Below are positions 13,461 through 21,470 of a DNA stretch of 36,583 bases, in pieces. This DNA comes from a virus: positions 1-36,583 of IMG/VR virus record IMGVR_UViG_3300040958_000031; one strand, written 5' to 3'. Positions within the stretch are counted from its first letter, which is position 1. Every line of letters begins with the position of its first letter. The notes under the pieces were generated by a model, which worked only from the letters and a program-made list of their open reading frames with translations, was not told where the DNA came from and did no database searches. The position numbers were made by a program, and so were the translations under genes.

Positions 13461-14794
13461 TGAAAACTAGCTACCCCAACGTCAGGGTCAAGGCGATCAA
13501 GGCCGTCAATGCCTCGCCTGTGCCCTCGTCGCGGGGTGGCTGGATCAGTATCCTTGAGGGCAACAGCGGCAACTGGCAGCGCAACGTCGAAATCGACTAC
13601 GACGGCGTTCGGTCCTTCCATGCGGTCTATTCCTGCATGACGCTGATTGCTTCGGACATCGCGAAGCTGCGCGTCCGGCTGGTGAAGTATGACCAGGGCG
13701 TGTGGAGCGAGACGACTAACCCCTCGTTTTCCCCGGTCCTTCGCAAACCTAACCCCTACCAGAACCGCATCCAGTTCTGGGAACACTACATGCTGTCCAA
13801 GCTGTCGACGGGCAACGTCTATGTCCTGAAGCGGCGAGACAATCGGAACGTGGTCACCGGGCTTTATGTCCTGAACCCGACCAAGGTCATGCCACTGGTG
13901 ACCGAAGATGGGGATGTCTACTACCAGCTGCAGGCCGACAATATCTCTGGGCTCACGGCTCAGGTCGTTGTGCCAGCGCGCGACATCATCCACGACCGGA
14001 TGAACACGATCTATCACCCGCTGGTCGGGACATCGCCCATCCATGCTGCCGGTATCGCGGCGATGCAGGCCTTGGGCATCCAGAACAACTCGACGCTGTT
14101 CTTCGCCAACGGCGCCCGGCCGTCTGGCGTGCTGACCGCGCCGGCGGCTATCTCGAACGAGACGGCGCAGCGGCTGAAGGAGCACTGGGACACCAATTAC
14201 ACCGGCGCAAATGCCGGAAAGGTCGCCGTCCTTGGAGATGGCCTGAAATACGAGCCGATGATGATGACCGCGACCGATGCGCAGGTCATCGAACAGCTGA
14301 AATGGACCGCCGAAGTGGTCTGCTCTACCTTCCACGTCCCGCCCTACAAGGCAGGGGTGGGTGACATGCCGTCCTACAACAACGTCCAGGCGCTGAACGT
14401 CGAGTATTTCACGCAGTGCTTGCAGATCCACCTGGAGTCGGCCGAGGCCTGCTTGGACGAGGGATTGGGCTTAGATGGCGTTACGATGGGCGTGGACTTC
14501 GACCAGGCAAACCTTTTGCGCATGGACACCCTGACGCAAATGGACGTGCTGCAGAAGGGCAAGGACATCCTGACGCTGAACGAACGCCGGGCCCGTCTGG
14601 ACGAGCGCCCGCTTGCCTACGGAAACACCATCTACATGCAGCAGCAGGATCACAGCGCCGAGGCTATCGCCGCGCGGGATCAGCAGCTGATCGCCGGGCC
14701 GGTGGAGACGCCGCCTGTCATCGTTGACACCGCATCGCAGGAACGGGCCGCGCGGGCCGAGCTTCTGCTGGCGTTCCAGAAAGGGCTGCACTGA
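13460..14794 (+). CDS. Portal protein (HK97 family)
   Basis: The 444-residue protein starts at ATG 13460, overlapping the preceding stop (a GTG one codon earlier is possible). FHAVYSCMTLIASDIAKLRVRL is the conserved N-terminal portal helix. LSTGNVYVLKRRDNR, then DIIHDR and NPLVGTSPIHAA-like text, and VCSTFHVPPYKAGV, complete the HK97-type portal signature. It forms the dodecameric ring through which DNA is packaged and to which connectors bind. Unusually it lies downstream of the protease/capsid gene. Confidence 0.95.
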   Translation: MKTSYPNVRVKAIKAVNASPVPSSRGGWISILEGNSGNWQRNVEIDYDGVRSFHAVYSCMTLIASDIAKLRVRLVKYDQGVWSETTNPSFSPVLRKPNPYQNRIQFWEHYMLSKLSTGNVYVLKRRDNRNVVTGLYVLNPTKVMPLVTEDGDVYYQLQADNISGLTAQVVVPARDIIHDRMNTIYHPLVGTSPIHAAGIAAMQALGIQNNSTLFFANGARPSGVLTAPAAISNETAQRLKEHWDTNYTGANAGKVAVLGDGLKYEPMMMTATDAQVIEQLKWTAEVVCSTFHVPPYKAGVGDMPSYNNVQALNVEYFTQCLQIHLESAEACLDEGLGLDGVTMGVDFDQANLLRMDTLTQMDVLQKGKDILTLNERRARLDERPLAYGNTIYMQQQDHSAEAIAARDQQLIAGPVETPPVIVDTASQERAARAELLLAFQKGLH

Positions 14795-15636
14795 TGCTGG
14801 ACGCGGGAACGCTAGGCGCTGATTTGGCTGCTATGGTCAAAGCCCAATTCGGGCCGGTCTTGGCTCGCATCGAGGAGCGCATGGGCGCCCTGGAGAAGCG
14901 CATTGAATCCATTCCGACGCCCAAGGACGGCAAGGATGCTGACCCTGCCTCTGTGGCCGCCCTAGTGGCAGACAGCGTGCGGTCCGATCTTGCGGCGATC
15001 CGGGCATCCATCCCCAAAGCGATCGAGCCTGTGATGCCCGATGTCGAGGGCATGGTGAAAAAAGCCGTCGCGAAGGCGATCGCCGACATTCCGGCGCCCG
15101 AGGCTGGCAAGCCCGGCGTGGGTGTGGCAGGCGCGCTGATCGACCGCGAAGGCGAGTTGGTTCTGACCCTCTCGAACGGCGAAACCAAGACACTCGGCAA
15201 GGTCGTCGGGAAAGATGCCGATCCTGTGCAGCTTCCGGACATCCCGGCCATGGTGAAGGCGGCTGTCGCTGCGATCCCGGCGCCGAAGGACGGCGTAGAT
15301 GGGGTCGGGTTCGATGACATGGCGATCGAGCATGACGGCGAGCGAGCCATCACGCTGCGCTTCGTTCGCGGAGAGAAGGTGGTCGAGAAGACGATTGCTG
15401 TTCCGGTTATGTTGGACCGCGGCGTTTATCGGGCCGGACAGGCCTATGAGAAAGGCGATGCAGTTACCTTCGGCGGCAGCGTTTGGGTCGCTCAGGCAGA
15501 GACGACCGAGAGGCCGGGCACCGGTCCGGGCTGGCGGCTTGCGGTGAAGGCTGGCCGGAACGGTAGCGATGGCATCGTCAAGGCGGCTCGCGAGGAGAAG
15601 CCGCTGCAGCTCCGTGGTGGCCGCAATGCTGATTGA
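14794..15636 (+). CDS. Collagen-like/head-fibre-like virion protein
   Basis: The 280-residue protein starts in an ATGA overlap with the portal stop. An N-terminal helical stretch is followed by short Gly-Lys-Asp/Gly-rich segments (PKDGKDADP, EAGKPGVGVAG, PKDGVDGVGFDD) recalling collagen-like linkers. A C-terminal domain follows, LDRGVYRAGQAYEKGDAVTFGG then VWVAQAET, which resembles a carbohydrate-binding module of the CBM5/12 type. Similar proteins sit beside portal genes in other phages and are annotated as head fibre or decoration proteins. It may decorate capsids and bind host surface sugars; that is inference. Confidence 0.65.
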   Translation: MLDAGTLGADLAAMVKAQFGPVLARIEERMGALEKRIESIPTPKDGKDADPASVAALVADSVRSDLAAIRASIPKAIEPVMPDVEGMVKKAVAKAIADIPAPEAGKPGVGVAGALIDREGELVLTLSNGETKTLGKVVGKDADPVQLPDIPAMVKAAVAAIPAPKDGVDGVGFDDMAIEHDGERAITLRFVRGEKVVEKTIAVPVMLDRGVYRAGQAYEKGDAVTFGGSVWVAQAETTERPGTGPGWRLAVKAGRNGSDGIVKAAREEKPLQLRGGRNAD

Positions 15637-15913
15637 CCTGAACGACGCAAAAGCCTGGCTTCAGATTGAGCATGACAGGACAGATGGCTTGATCCAACAG
15701 CTAGCTGATGAAGCTTCTGCAGTCGTAATCGACTACATCAAGCGACCTGACCACGGGTGGGACGCAACCACGGTGCCATTCCACGTCAAGGCGGCGATCA
15801 GGCACGTGCTGATGCGCTTACACGAAGATAGGGCAGCAGAGATGGAAGGCGGCCCCTTTCCTGCGCACATCAGGAGTTTGTTGGACCGGGACCGCGACCC
15901 GGCTTTGGCGTAA
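15626..15913 (+). CDS. Head-tail connector (gp6-like)
   Basis: The start at ATG 15626, overlapping the previous gene by 11 bp, gives the typical N-terminus MLIDLNDAKAWLQIEHD. The in-frame opening at 15569 is rejected. The 95-residue protein continues with LIQQLADEASAVVIDYI and FHVKAAIRHVLMRLHEDR, the all-helical HK97 gp6/SPP1 gp15 connector pattern. It forms a ring beneath the portal. Confidence 0.85.
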   Translation: MLIDLNDAKAWLQIEHDRTDGLIQQLADEASAVVIDYIKRPDHGWDATTVPFHVKAAIRHVLMRLHEDRAAEMEGGPFPAHIRSLLDRDRDPALA

Positions 15914-15915
15914 TC

Positions 15916-16257
15916 ATGGCGCGCAGAACGAAGCCGATGCACGATCAGGCCGTCTTTGAGCGGCGATCGAACGAGCAGGATGGCTTTGGCAACTACATCG
16001 GCGAATGGGTGCCTGCCTTTACCCGATGGTGCAGTGTTGATGCCTTGCGCGGCGGGGAGTCGGTCATCGCGTCCAGGCTACAAGGACGTCAGCCGGTCAT
16101 TGTGACAGTACGCAATGACCCGGATACGGACACAATTGAACCTGAGATGCGGGCCATAATTGACGGCAGGACCTACAACATCCGTGAGATGCCTAGGCTG
16201 ACCGAGGATAGGCTATATCTAGAATTCTTGGCGGAAAGCGGTGTTCCCGATGGTTAA
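15916..16257 (+). CDS. Head closure/head-tail joining protein
   Basis: The 113-residue protein has the beta-rich head closure pattern: VFERRSNEQDGFGNYIGEW near the N-terminus, then SVIASRLQGRQPVIVTVR and RAIIDGRTYNIREM. This is the Phage_H_T_join/HK97 gp7 type. It seals the connector and joins the tail. It follows the gp6-like gene by two bases and overlaps the next gene. Confidence 0.85.
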   Translation: MARRTKPMHDQAVFERRSNEQDGFGNYIGEWVPAFTRWCSVDALRGGESVIASRLQGRQPVIVTVRNDPDTDTIEPEMRAIIDGRTYNIREMPRLTEDRLYLEFLAESGVPDG

Positions 16258-16720
16258 TGGCATCTCCGAGGTTCAGGCGATGTTCAGACGAAAGGCGGCT
16301 GCGGTTCGCGCTGCTGCAAAAGTTTCGGCGCGGCAAAGCGGCGAGGAAGTCGCAAGTGCGATGCGCTATTTGGCGCCAGTGGATCAAGCGGCTCTGCAAA
16401 AGTCTATCAGGGTTGAGGATCTAGATACCGTCCGCCTGTCTGGGAACAAAAAAGGCGCTTATGCTTCGCGCGAAGGCAGTCAATCTTTGCGTCAGACCTC
16501 GAACCGAACCGCGAGTTACATTGGGGTCAAGATCATCGCTGGTGACGCGTCGACGCTTGTCACGGGCGCCCGAAAAACAAGATTTCAGAACGCCAAGCTG
16601 CAGGAATTCGGGACGCAGAACATGGCTGCCAACCCATTCTTCTTTCCTGCCTGGAGGGCCAACAGGACCAGAGTTCGATCCAAACTGTCTCGCGACATCA
16701 GGAAGGCTTGGCTGTCATGA
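16250..16720 (+). CDS. Neck/tail completion protein (HK97 gp10-like)
   Basis: ATG 16250 is preferred over GTG 16241; GGAAAG lies a little upstream. The 156-residue protein has the gp10-like features: a helical N-terminus (AMFRRKAAAVRAAAKVSARQSGEEVA), RYLAPVDQAALQKSI, and near the end EFGTQNMAANPFFFPAW, a hallmark of the HK97 gp10 family (minor structural or tail completion). It lies in the usual place before the tail terminator. Confidence 0.85.
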   Translation: MVNGISEVQAMFRRKAAAVRAAAKVSARQSGEEVASAMRYLAPVDQAALQKSIRVEDLDTVRLSGNKKGAYASREGSQSLRQTSNRTASYIGVKIIAGDASTLVTGARKTRFQNAKLQEFGTQNMAANPFFFPAWRANRTRVRSKLSRDIRKAWLS

Positions 16721-17148
16721 GCGATCCTTCACTTGAGCTGCAGTCGGCGATCCATACCGCCTTGACCGCCGACGCAGACCTGATGGCGCTTGTGGGCGGC
16801 GTATATGATCGCGTGCAACGCGGGTCCGACGGCTCGCCGGCGGCGTCCGTCTGGGGCACGCAGCAGGCTTACGTCAGTTTTGGACCTGAGTTTGTCGTCT
16901 ATGAGGACGCCGAGTGCTTAGACATCCAAGAGGTGAATATTCAGCTTGACGTGTGGTCGCGTCAGGTTGGCCGACCTCACTGCAAGCGCATCGTGGCACA
17001 GGCGCGCCGAGTGCTGTTGGCGCTGCCGGAGTTGACCGAAAATGCGCTGATCCTGTCGGAGGCGCCTCTGACCCGTATTACGCCAGACCCTGATGGTTTA
17101 ACCACGCACGGCATCATAAACCTTCGCTACGAAGTCGAGGCGCGCTAG
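16717..17148 (+). CDS. Tail terminator (DUF3168 type)
   Basis: ATG 16717 is preferred over TTG 16708. The 143-residue protein starts with LELQSAIHTALTADADLMALVGGVYDRV and continues with YVSFGPEFVV, DVWSRQVGRPHCKRI and a C-terminal strand, the DUF3168/gpU-like tail terminator pattern. It caps the tail tube. Its TAG stop shares the palindrome CTAG (17145-17148) with the stop of a convergent minus-strand gene. Confidence 0.88.
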   Translation: MSDPSLELQSAIHTALTADADLMALVGGVYDRVQRGSDGSPAASVWGTQQAYVSFGPEFVVYEDAECLDIQEVNIQLDVWSRQVGRPHCKRIVAQARRVLLALPELTENALILSEAPLTRITPDPDGLTTHGIINLRYEVEAR

Positions 17149-17495
17149 TCGGTAACCAAATTGCGGCAGGATTGGATCTCTGCCGCCATCGTATCGCCTG
17201 TCAGCGGCTGCCCGGACGCTTCAACCCGCTGGACGAAAGCCAGCGTCGCTTGGTGGTTGTCAAAAGCGTCCAGGTCTCGGCGGCATGCTTCGACCACCAT
17301 AGCTTGCTCTGCTTCTCGCGCTGCCCGTTCCGCTTCGACGCGCGCCAAGTACATCATGTTCTCCATCCGCTGTGCGTGCTCAGCTTCGATGGCTGCAGCG
17401 GCTCGTACGGCGCGACGATCGTTCAAGTACACCCCGGCTGCCGCGATGATCGCGACACACGCAACTGCGACTAGCGCCTTCAAGGCTTGGTTCAC
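17145..17495 (-). CDS. Minus-strand membrane protein with coiled coil (moron, possible superinfection or spanin-like)
   Basis: GTG at 17495 is chosen because AGGGAGG lies five bases upstream on the minus strand; a TTG at 17513 would place that sequence inside the gene. The 116-residue product has a single N-terminal transmembrane helix (ALVAVACVAIIAAAGVYL), then a long Ala/Glu/Arg coiled coil and a C-terminal part with two Cys. It is the only minus-strand gene inside the head-tail operon, exactly convergent with the tail terminator gene. The topology is like an Rz-type inner-membrane spanin, but a real Rz pair exists at the lysis module, so a lysogenic-conversion role is possible. Confidence 0.6.
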   Translation of the reverse strand: MNQALKALVAVACVAIIAAAGVYLNDRRAVRAAAAIEAEHAQRMENMMYLARVEAERAAREAEQAMVVEACRRDLDAFDNHQATLAFVQRVEASGQPLTGDTMAAEIQSCRNLVTD

Positions 17496-17530
17496 GGCAT
17501 CCTCCCTTTTCAACTAAATAGGGTGCCCCA

Positions 17531-17683
17531 ATGCCGACGCAAAGGAAATGGCTGATCTTAATCGGGTTCGACTGGTCGCCTCGCCACGGTGTGGTGATCG
17601 CGTATCGCCCCGGTCAGATCGCCACCGGATTAACGCGCGCCTGTCTAAAAAGAGCAGGAAATCGAGTTAAATATCTCGGCTAA
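17531..17683 (+). CDS. Small conserved-type phage protein
   Basis: This 50-residue frame starts at ATG 17531. The text WLILIGFDWSP, then VVIAYRPGQIATGLTRACLKRAGNRVK, resembles a family of 50-80 residue proteins in tail regions of proteobacterial siphoviruses (an FDF/FDW-x-P motif, then IAYRxG, then a short helix). It lies between the tail terminator region and the tail tube gene. Function unknown. Its stop at 17681-17683 directly precedes the leader of the inserted HNH gene. Confidence 0.6.
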   Translation: MPTQRKWLILIGFDWSPRHGVVIAYRPGQIATGLTRACLKRAGNRVKYLG

Positions 17684-17684
17684 C

Positions 17685-17721
17685 AGCTTACAAAGGCAAG
17701 CTAATATCTTATATTATAGCT
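17685..17721 (+). promoter_or_regulatory. Homing-endonuclease leader F with structured Shine-Dalgarno spacer
   Basis: AGCTT 17685-17689 pairs with AAGCT 17698-17702, showing ACAAAGGC, with an AAAGG Shine-Dalgarno, in an 8-nt loop. The ATG at 17722 is 25 bases away, but AGCTA/TAGCT and ATAT/ATAT within 17699-17721 can form a second hairpin. That hairpin would bring the two together and competes with the first. No promoter is convincing. Confidence 0.35.
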
Positions 17722-18408
17722 ATGGTTGCAGTCGCCGTTTGCAGAGTTTGTAGTTCTGAATTTTCACGGCCTGACCGTGCTTGGAACCGATCGATATGCA
17801 GCGATGCTTGCAGGCGAAAGCTCGATAGGGACCAGAAGCGAAGCGGCGTTGAGCTTGGTGGCTTGGTTAAGTGCTGCGACTGCTTGGCAGAAACCCCGAG
17901 AGTTGCATCGACAACCAAGCGGTGTGCTGCCTGCCAAGTAAAGTGGAACGCTCTCAAATCCAGACGGTGCCGCGCGAAGAACCCCGACAGGCAACGAGAA
18001 TTAGACACGGCTGCGGCAAGTAGAAGGCGATCCACTTCTGAAGGTGCTGAGGCTTACCGGGTGAAATGCCGCGAATGGCGCTTGGTCCCGAAGAACCGGT
18101 TGCGAGGCCGTGTAACGGCGATGATGAACCGCTGCTTATCGTCTGGAAAGGCTGGGCGCTCGTGGTTCGAGTTGGTTGATTACTCTCTGGACGACTTGAA
18201 GCGCCATATTGAGCGTCAGTTCACCAAAGGGATGAGCTGGGAGAATATGGGCGAATGGCACATTGACCACATCGTGCCCGTCGCATCGTTTTCGTTTTCC
18301 TCGCCAGAGGAACCTGAGTTCAAGGCCTGCTGGTCCTTGGCCAACCTTCGACCCATGTGGGCGGAGGAAAATCAAAGGAAGTCTGCAAAGCGGATTTTCC
18401 TAATCTGA
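17722..18408 (+). CDS. Free-standing HNH endonuclease with zinc ribbons
   Basis: The 228-residue protein begins with a zinc ribbon (CRVCSSEF, then CSDACRR) and a second (CCDCLAET, then CAACQVKW). A basic linker follows, and then a C-terminal HNH domain: WHIDHIVPVASF, then ACWSLANLRPMWAEEN. The DLKRHIERQFTKGMSWENMGEW segment before the HNH is typical of phage HNH homing nucleases. It is inserted between the 50-residue gene and the tail tube gene. The leader in front is an unusual double hairpin. Codon use is less GC-biased than the tail genes, which suggests acquisition. Confidence 0.85.
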   Translation: MVAVAVCRVCSSEFSRPDRAWNRSICSDACRRKLDRDQKRSGVELGGLVKCCDCLAETPRVASTTKRCAACQVKWNALKSRRCRAKNPDRQRELDTAAASRRRSTSEGAEAYRVKCREWRLVPKNRLRGRVTAMMNRCLSSGKAGRSWFELVDYSLDDLKRHIERQFTKGMSWENMGEWHIDHIVPVASFSFSSPEEPEFKACWSLANLRPMWAEENQRKSAKRIFLI

Positions 18409-18432
18409 TCTTCACCTCATTCGGAGAATAAA

Positions 18433-18882
18433 ATGGCCCGTCCAGTTACGTACGTGGGGTCCAGCGTTGCGCTGTTCCTTCAAGGTCTGACGCCCGGAAC
18501 GTTTATCCGTCCTTGCGGATTGACCAACCACACGGTGACTTTCACCAAGAATGCCACTGAAATTTCTGTGCCCGATTGTGATGATCCGGAACTGCCCGCT
18601 TGGATCGAGCGCGGCGTCGAGAGCCTGGACATGAGCGGTTCGGGCAACGGCATCCTGGCGGCCGAGGCCGTCGATGCGTGGTGGGCTGCGTTCAACAGCA
18701 CCGAAAGCATCCCGGCGCGGATTTACATCGGCAGCCTGACGGACACCGTGAATGGCCGCTTCTGGGAGGGGAACATTCACATCACCAGCTTTGAGGTGAC
18801 GGGCGAGCGCGGCAACAAAGCGCAGGTCAGCGTGTCGTTCGTGTCCGACGGCGAAATGGTCTTCAGCACCACGACCCTCTGA
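18433..18882 (+). CDS. Major tail (tube) protein
   Basis: The 149-residue protein starts at ATG 18433 behind CGGAGAAT. It has the tail tube pattern: ARPVTYVGSSVALFL and CGLTNHTVTFTKNATEISVPDCDDPELPAW, then LDMSGSGNG and, near the end, GNIHITSFEVTGERGNKAQVSVSF, a beta-rich protein of the TP901-1/lambda V-like kind. It polymerises around the tape measure. It overlaps the chaperone start by one base. Confidence 0.88.
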   Translation: MARPVTYVGSSVALFLQGLTPGTFIRPCGLTNHTVTFTKNATEISVPDCDDPELPAWIERGVESLDMSGSGNGILAAEAVDAWWAAFNSTESIPARIYIGSLTDTVNGRFWEGNIHITSFEVTGERGNKAQVSVSFVSDGEMVFSTTTL

Positions 18883-19256
18883 TGGAGCCGCTGAAGATGA
18901 ACTGGGTCTGCGGAGAGGACGAGTTTCTTCTCCGCATCGGCGAGCTTGAAGCTCTGGACGACCTGACCTCGGATGGGGTTCTGGATCTGCGCTACCGGCT
19001 CTCTTTGGGTCAGCAGCGCGGCAGCCTGGCTTATTCCCCAGTCCGCGTGCGCGAGGTGATGGCTTGCCTTCGGCTTGGCCTGATCGGCGCGGGGATGGAT
19101 CGTCAGAAGGCCGAGATGAAAGCCAAGAACGCGATGATCGACGGTGACATTTCGGAACTGAACCTTCTGGCCTTCACAGTCATCAGCAATTCGCTGAAGG
19201 GCAAGGAGCATGACCCGTTGGGGGAGGCTCAGGCGGAGGAGAGCCCGCCCGCCTAA
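18882..19256 (+). CDS. Tail assembly chaperone, GTA gp10-like
   Basis: The 124-residue protein reads NWVCGEDEFLLRIGELEALDDLTSDGVLDLRYRL, then VREVMACLRLGLIGAGMD. This resembles the GTA gp10-type tail assembly chaperones of Rhodobacter gene transfer agents (Phage_TAC family). Such proteins coat the tape measure protein during assembly. An alternative start at ATG 18897 exists. A second chaperone frame follows in the -1 frame. Confidence 0.8.
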   Translation: MEPLKMNWVCGEDEFLLRIGELEALDDLTSDGVLDLRYRLSLGQQRGSLAYSPVRVREVMACLRLGLIGAGMDRQKAEMKAKNAMIDGDISELNLLAFTVISNSLKGKEHDPLGEAQAEESPPA

Positions 19257-19288
19257 AGTTCTCCACGTACTACGGCAGCGGCGCAGCG

Positions 19289-19465
19289 ATGGGCATGGCG
19301 CCGCGCGAGATCAAGCAGATGACGATGTGGGAATACATGGCCTGCGTCAGCGGCTTCAATCGCGCGCAGGGCGGCGGAAACGCCCACCAGGGCGCGCCCA
19401 TGTCAGACGAAGAATACGACGCGCTGTGCGCGCTAGGCGAGGGGTGGAGCAATGGCGGAAGCTGA
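19289..19465 (+). CDS. Second tail assembly chaperone, possibly a -1 frameshift product
   Basis: A 58-residue frame from ATG 19289 reads MGMAPREIKQMTMWEYMACVSG, then a Gly-rich stretch and MSDEEYDALCALGEGW. It fits the small rcc01693-like chaperone that follows GTA gp10 and precedes the tape measure gene. There is no clear Shine-Dalgarno, and the frame is open upstream across the stop of the first chaperone (RLKFSTYYGSGAA precedes the Met). Expression could therefore be by -1 frameshift, as in lambda G/GT. It overlaps the tape measure start. Confidence 0.65.
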   Translation: MGMAPREIKQMTMWEYMACVSGFNRAQGGGNAHQGAPMSDEEYDALCALGEGWSNGGS

Positions 19466-21470
19466 AGCAGGTCTTGAGCTTCCGATTGGCCTGACGGAGC
19501 AGAAGTTCCTTCAGCAGCTGGCCCGGATCGAAGCGCGCGCCATCAAGTCGGCGCAGCGGTCCGAGAAGGCATTCGTCCAAGGCAATGCCCAGATCGGCAA
19601 ATCGTTCGGCACCATGTCCGGCCAGGCGCGCGCCGGCCTGCAGAACGTCAGCTATCAGCTGCAGGACATCTTCGTGCAGATCCAGGGCGGGCAGGGTGCT
19701 GCCCGCGCGCTGTCACAGCAGCTGCCGCAGTTGCTATCCGGGTTCGGTTTGGTCGGTTCGGCTATAGGCCTGGTTGCTGCGGCTGGCATCCCGCTTGTCG
19801 CCAGCTTTTTCAACGCAGGCGGTGAAGCAAAAACCCTTGAGGAGACGCTGAAAGAGCTGAACACGGCTCTCCGCGACTACGAAAGTGCAGCAGCTGCGGC
19901 CGGAACGCCGACCGATGAACTGGTCGAAAAATACGGACGGGCGGCGGGATCGGCACAGATGCTCCTGCAGCAGCTTGCCAACCTGGCGAAGCTGGACGCG
20001 GCATCGGCCATTCGTGCGACAGGGGCTTCCATCGCCGAGACGTTCGAAGATTTGCCAAGCATCCTCGCGCTGGTCGATGCTGAACTGCAGCAATTTGGCG
20101 AGGGCAGTTCGGGCATCGAGACCTTGGCGGACAGCCTGAAAGACACTTTCGGCATCACCATCGACCAAGCCCGAACGCTACAGAACATCCTCACGGATCA
20201 GTCGACCGCTTCAACGCCTGAGCAAGCCGCTGACGCCATGCGGCGCTTGGCTGCTTTCCTGGCCGATGCAAACCTTCAGGCGGGCTATACCAACGACGCG
20301 TTGCTGGCGGCCGAGCGGCAGGCAGCGCAAGGTGCTTTGGCCGGATACGAGTTTGCGACTGCGATGCAGAGCGCATCTGATGCGGCCGGCGGCGTAGTCT
20401 CTACCGTGGATCAGCTGCCCGGTGCTATCGATGCCGCGACTGCAAGCGCCCTTGCGCTGACCCGCGCGCTGTCTGCTGCTATCGCGGCATCGCAGGCCGT
20501 TCCCGGCACGATCGGAGCCCCCACACTGGGCCGCTTCGGCAACGGCGAGGACATCACCCGCCGCGCTGGCGGCATGGACCTGCAAGAGCAGCAGACATTC
20601 CGATATGACTGGCAGGAGCAGCTGAAGGCCGAGGAAGAAGCGCGCCGCAAGGCTGAGCAAGCTGCCGGGCGCAAAGGACGCGGCGGCGGCAGCGGCGGGT
20701 CCAAGGGCCGCGCAGAAAAGCAGGATCGCCCGTTCTTCGAGAACGTCGAGCGGGATCTCGTCAACCTTGAACGCGAGATCACCCTTGTCGGGAAATCGAA
20801 CGAGGAGATTGCCACCGCCAAGGCCCGGTGGGAGCTGCTGGACGAGGCAAAGAAGCGCGGTATCCCGGTCAACGCTGAGCTTAGCGCACAGATCGACGCA
20901 CAGGCTGCCGGGTTTGGGCGCCTGACGGGCGAACTGGAACGGGCCGAGGCATCGCAGCAGCAATTCGAACAGGCTGTTGACGGCATCGCTGACGCTATGG
21001 CCGGGGCTCTGGTGGCGGGGGAAAGCCTGCGCGAAGGTCTGGCCCAGGTTTTCAAGCAAATCGCCAGCGACATCCTGAACAGCGGCATTCGGAATGCAAT
21101 CTCGGGTCAGTTGAGCGGCGGTGGCGGCGGTGGCTTCAACCCGTTTGCTGCCATCGGAAACATCTTCGGCGGTGGAGTGAAGGTGCCCAGCTTCAATGGC
21201 GGTGGCTTTACCGGCTATGGATCCCGCTCCGGCGGGATAGATGGCCTCGGCGGCATGCCTGCCATCGTCCATCCGAACGAAACCATCGTTGACCACACCA
21301 AGGGCCAGCAGGCTGGCGGCGCTGTGGATGTCCGCGTCTACATGGACGAGGGCGGAAACTGGCAAGCACAGGTTGAGAAGATTAGCGGCCGTGTCGTTGC
21401 AAAATCAACGCCCGGCATCCTGCGACAAGCTCCTGCGTACATGGACAATCAGAACAAGAGGCTCCGTTAA
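19452..21470 (+). CDS. Tape measure protein
   Basis: The 672-residue protein is long, Ala- and Gln-rich and mostly helical. A hydrophobic stretch (LLSGFGLVGSAIGLVAAAGIPLVASFF, about residues 93-120) could insert into the membrane during ejection. A second helical and charged part runs around residues 370-510. The C-terminus is Gly-rich with FNPFAAIGNIFGGG and HPNETIVDHTKG, typical of siphovirus tape measures. By the usual 1.5 angstrom per residue the tail would be near 100 nm, as inference. It overlaps the next gene by one base. Confidence 0.92.
   Translation: MAEAEAGLELPIGLTEQKFLQQLARIEARAIKSAQRSEKAFVQGNAQIGKSFGTMSGQARAGLQNVSYQLQDIFVQIQGGQGAARALSQQLPQLLSGFGLVGSAIGLVAAAGIPLVASFFNAGGEAKTLEETLKELNTALRDYESAAAAAGTPTDELVEKYGRAAGSAQMLLQQLANLAKLDAASAIRATGASIAETFEDLPSILALVDAELQQFGEGSSGIETLADSLKDTFGITIDQARTLQNILTDQSTASTPEQAADAMRRLAAFLADANLQAGYTNDALLAAERQAAQGALAGYEFATAMQSASDAAGGVVSTVDQLPGAIDAATASALALTRALSAAIAASQAVPGTIGAPTLGRFGNGEDITRRAGGMDLQEQQTFRYDWQEQLKAEEEARRKAEQAAGRKGRGGGSGGSKGRAEKQDRPFFENVERDLVNLEREITLVGKSNEEIATAKARWELLDEAKKRGIPVNAELSAQIDAQAAGFGRLTGELERAEASQQQFEQAVDGIADAMAGALVAGESLREGLAQVFKQIASDILNSGIRNAISGQLSGGGGGGFNPFAAIGNIFGGGVKVPSFNGGGFTGYGSRSGGIDGLGGMPAIVHPNETIVDHTKGQQAGGAVDVRVYMDEGGNWQAQVEKISGRVVAKSTPGILRQAPAYMDNQNKRLR

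Noticed and set aside
20211-21365. A 384-codon minus-strand frame
   Set aside because: It is antisense to the tape measure gene; no motif and no start context.
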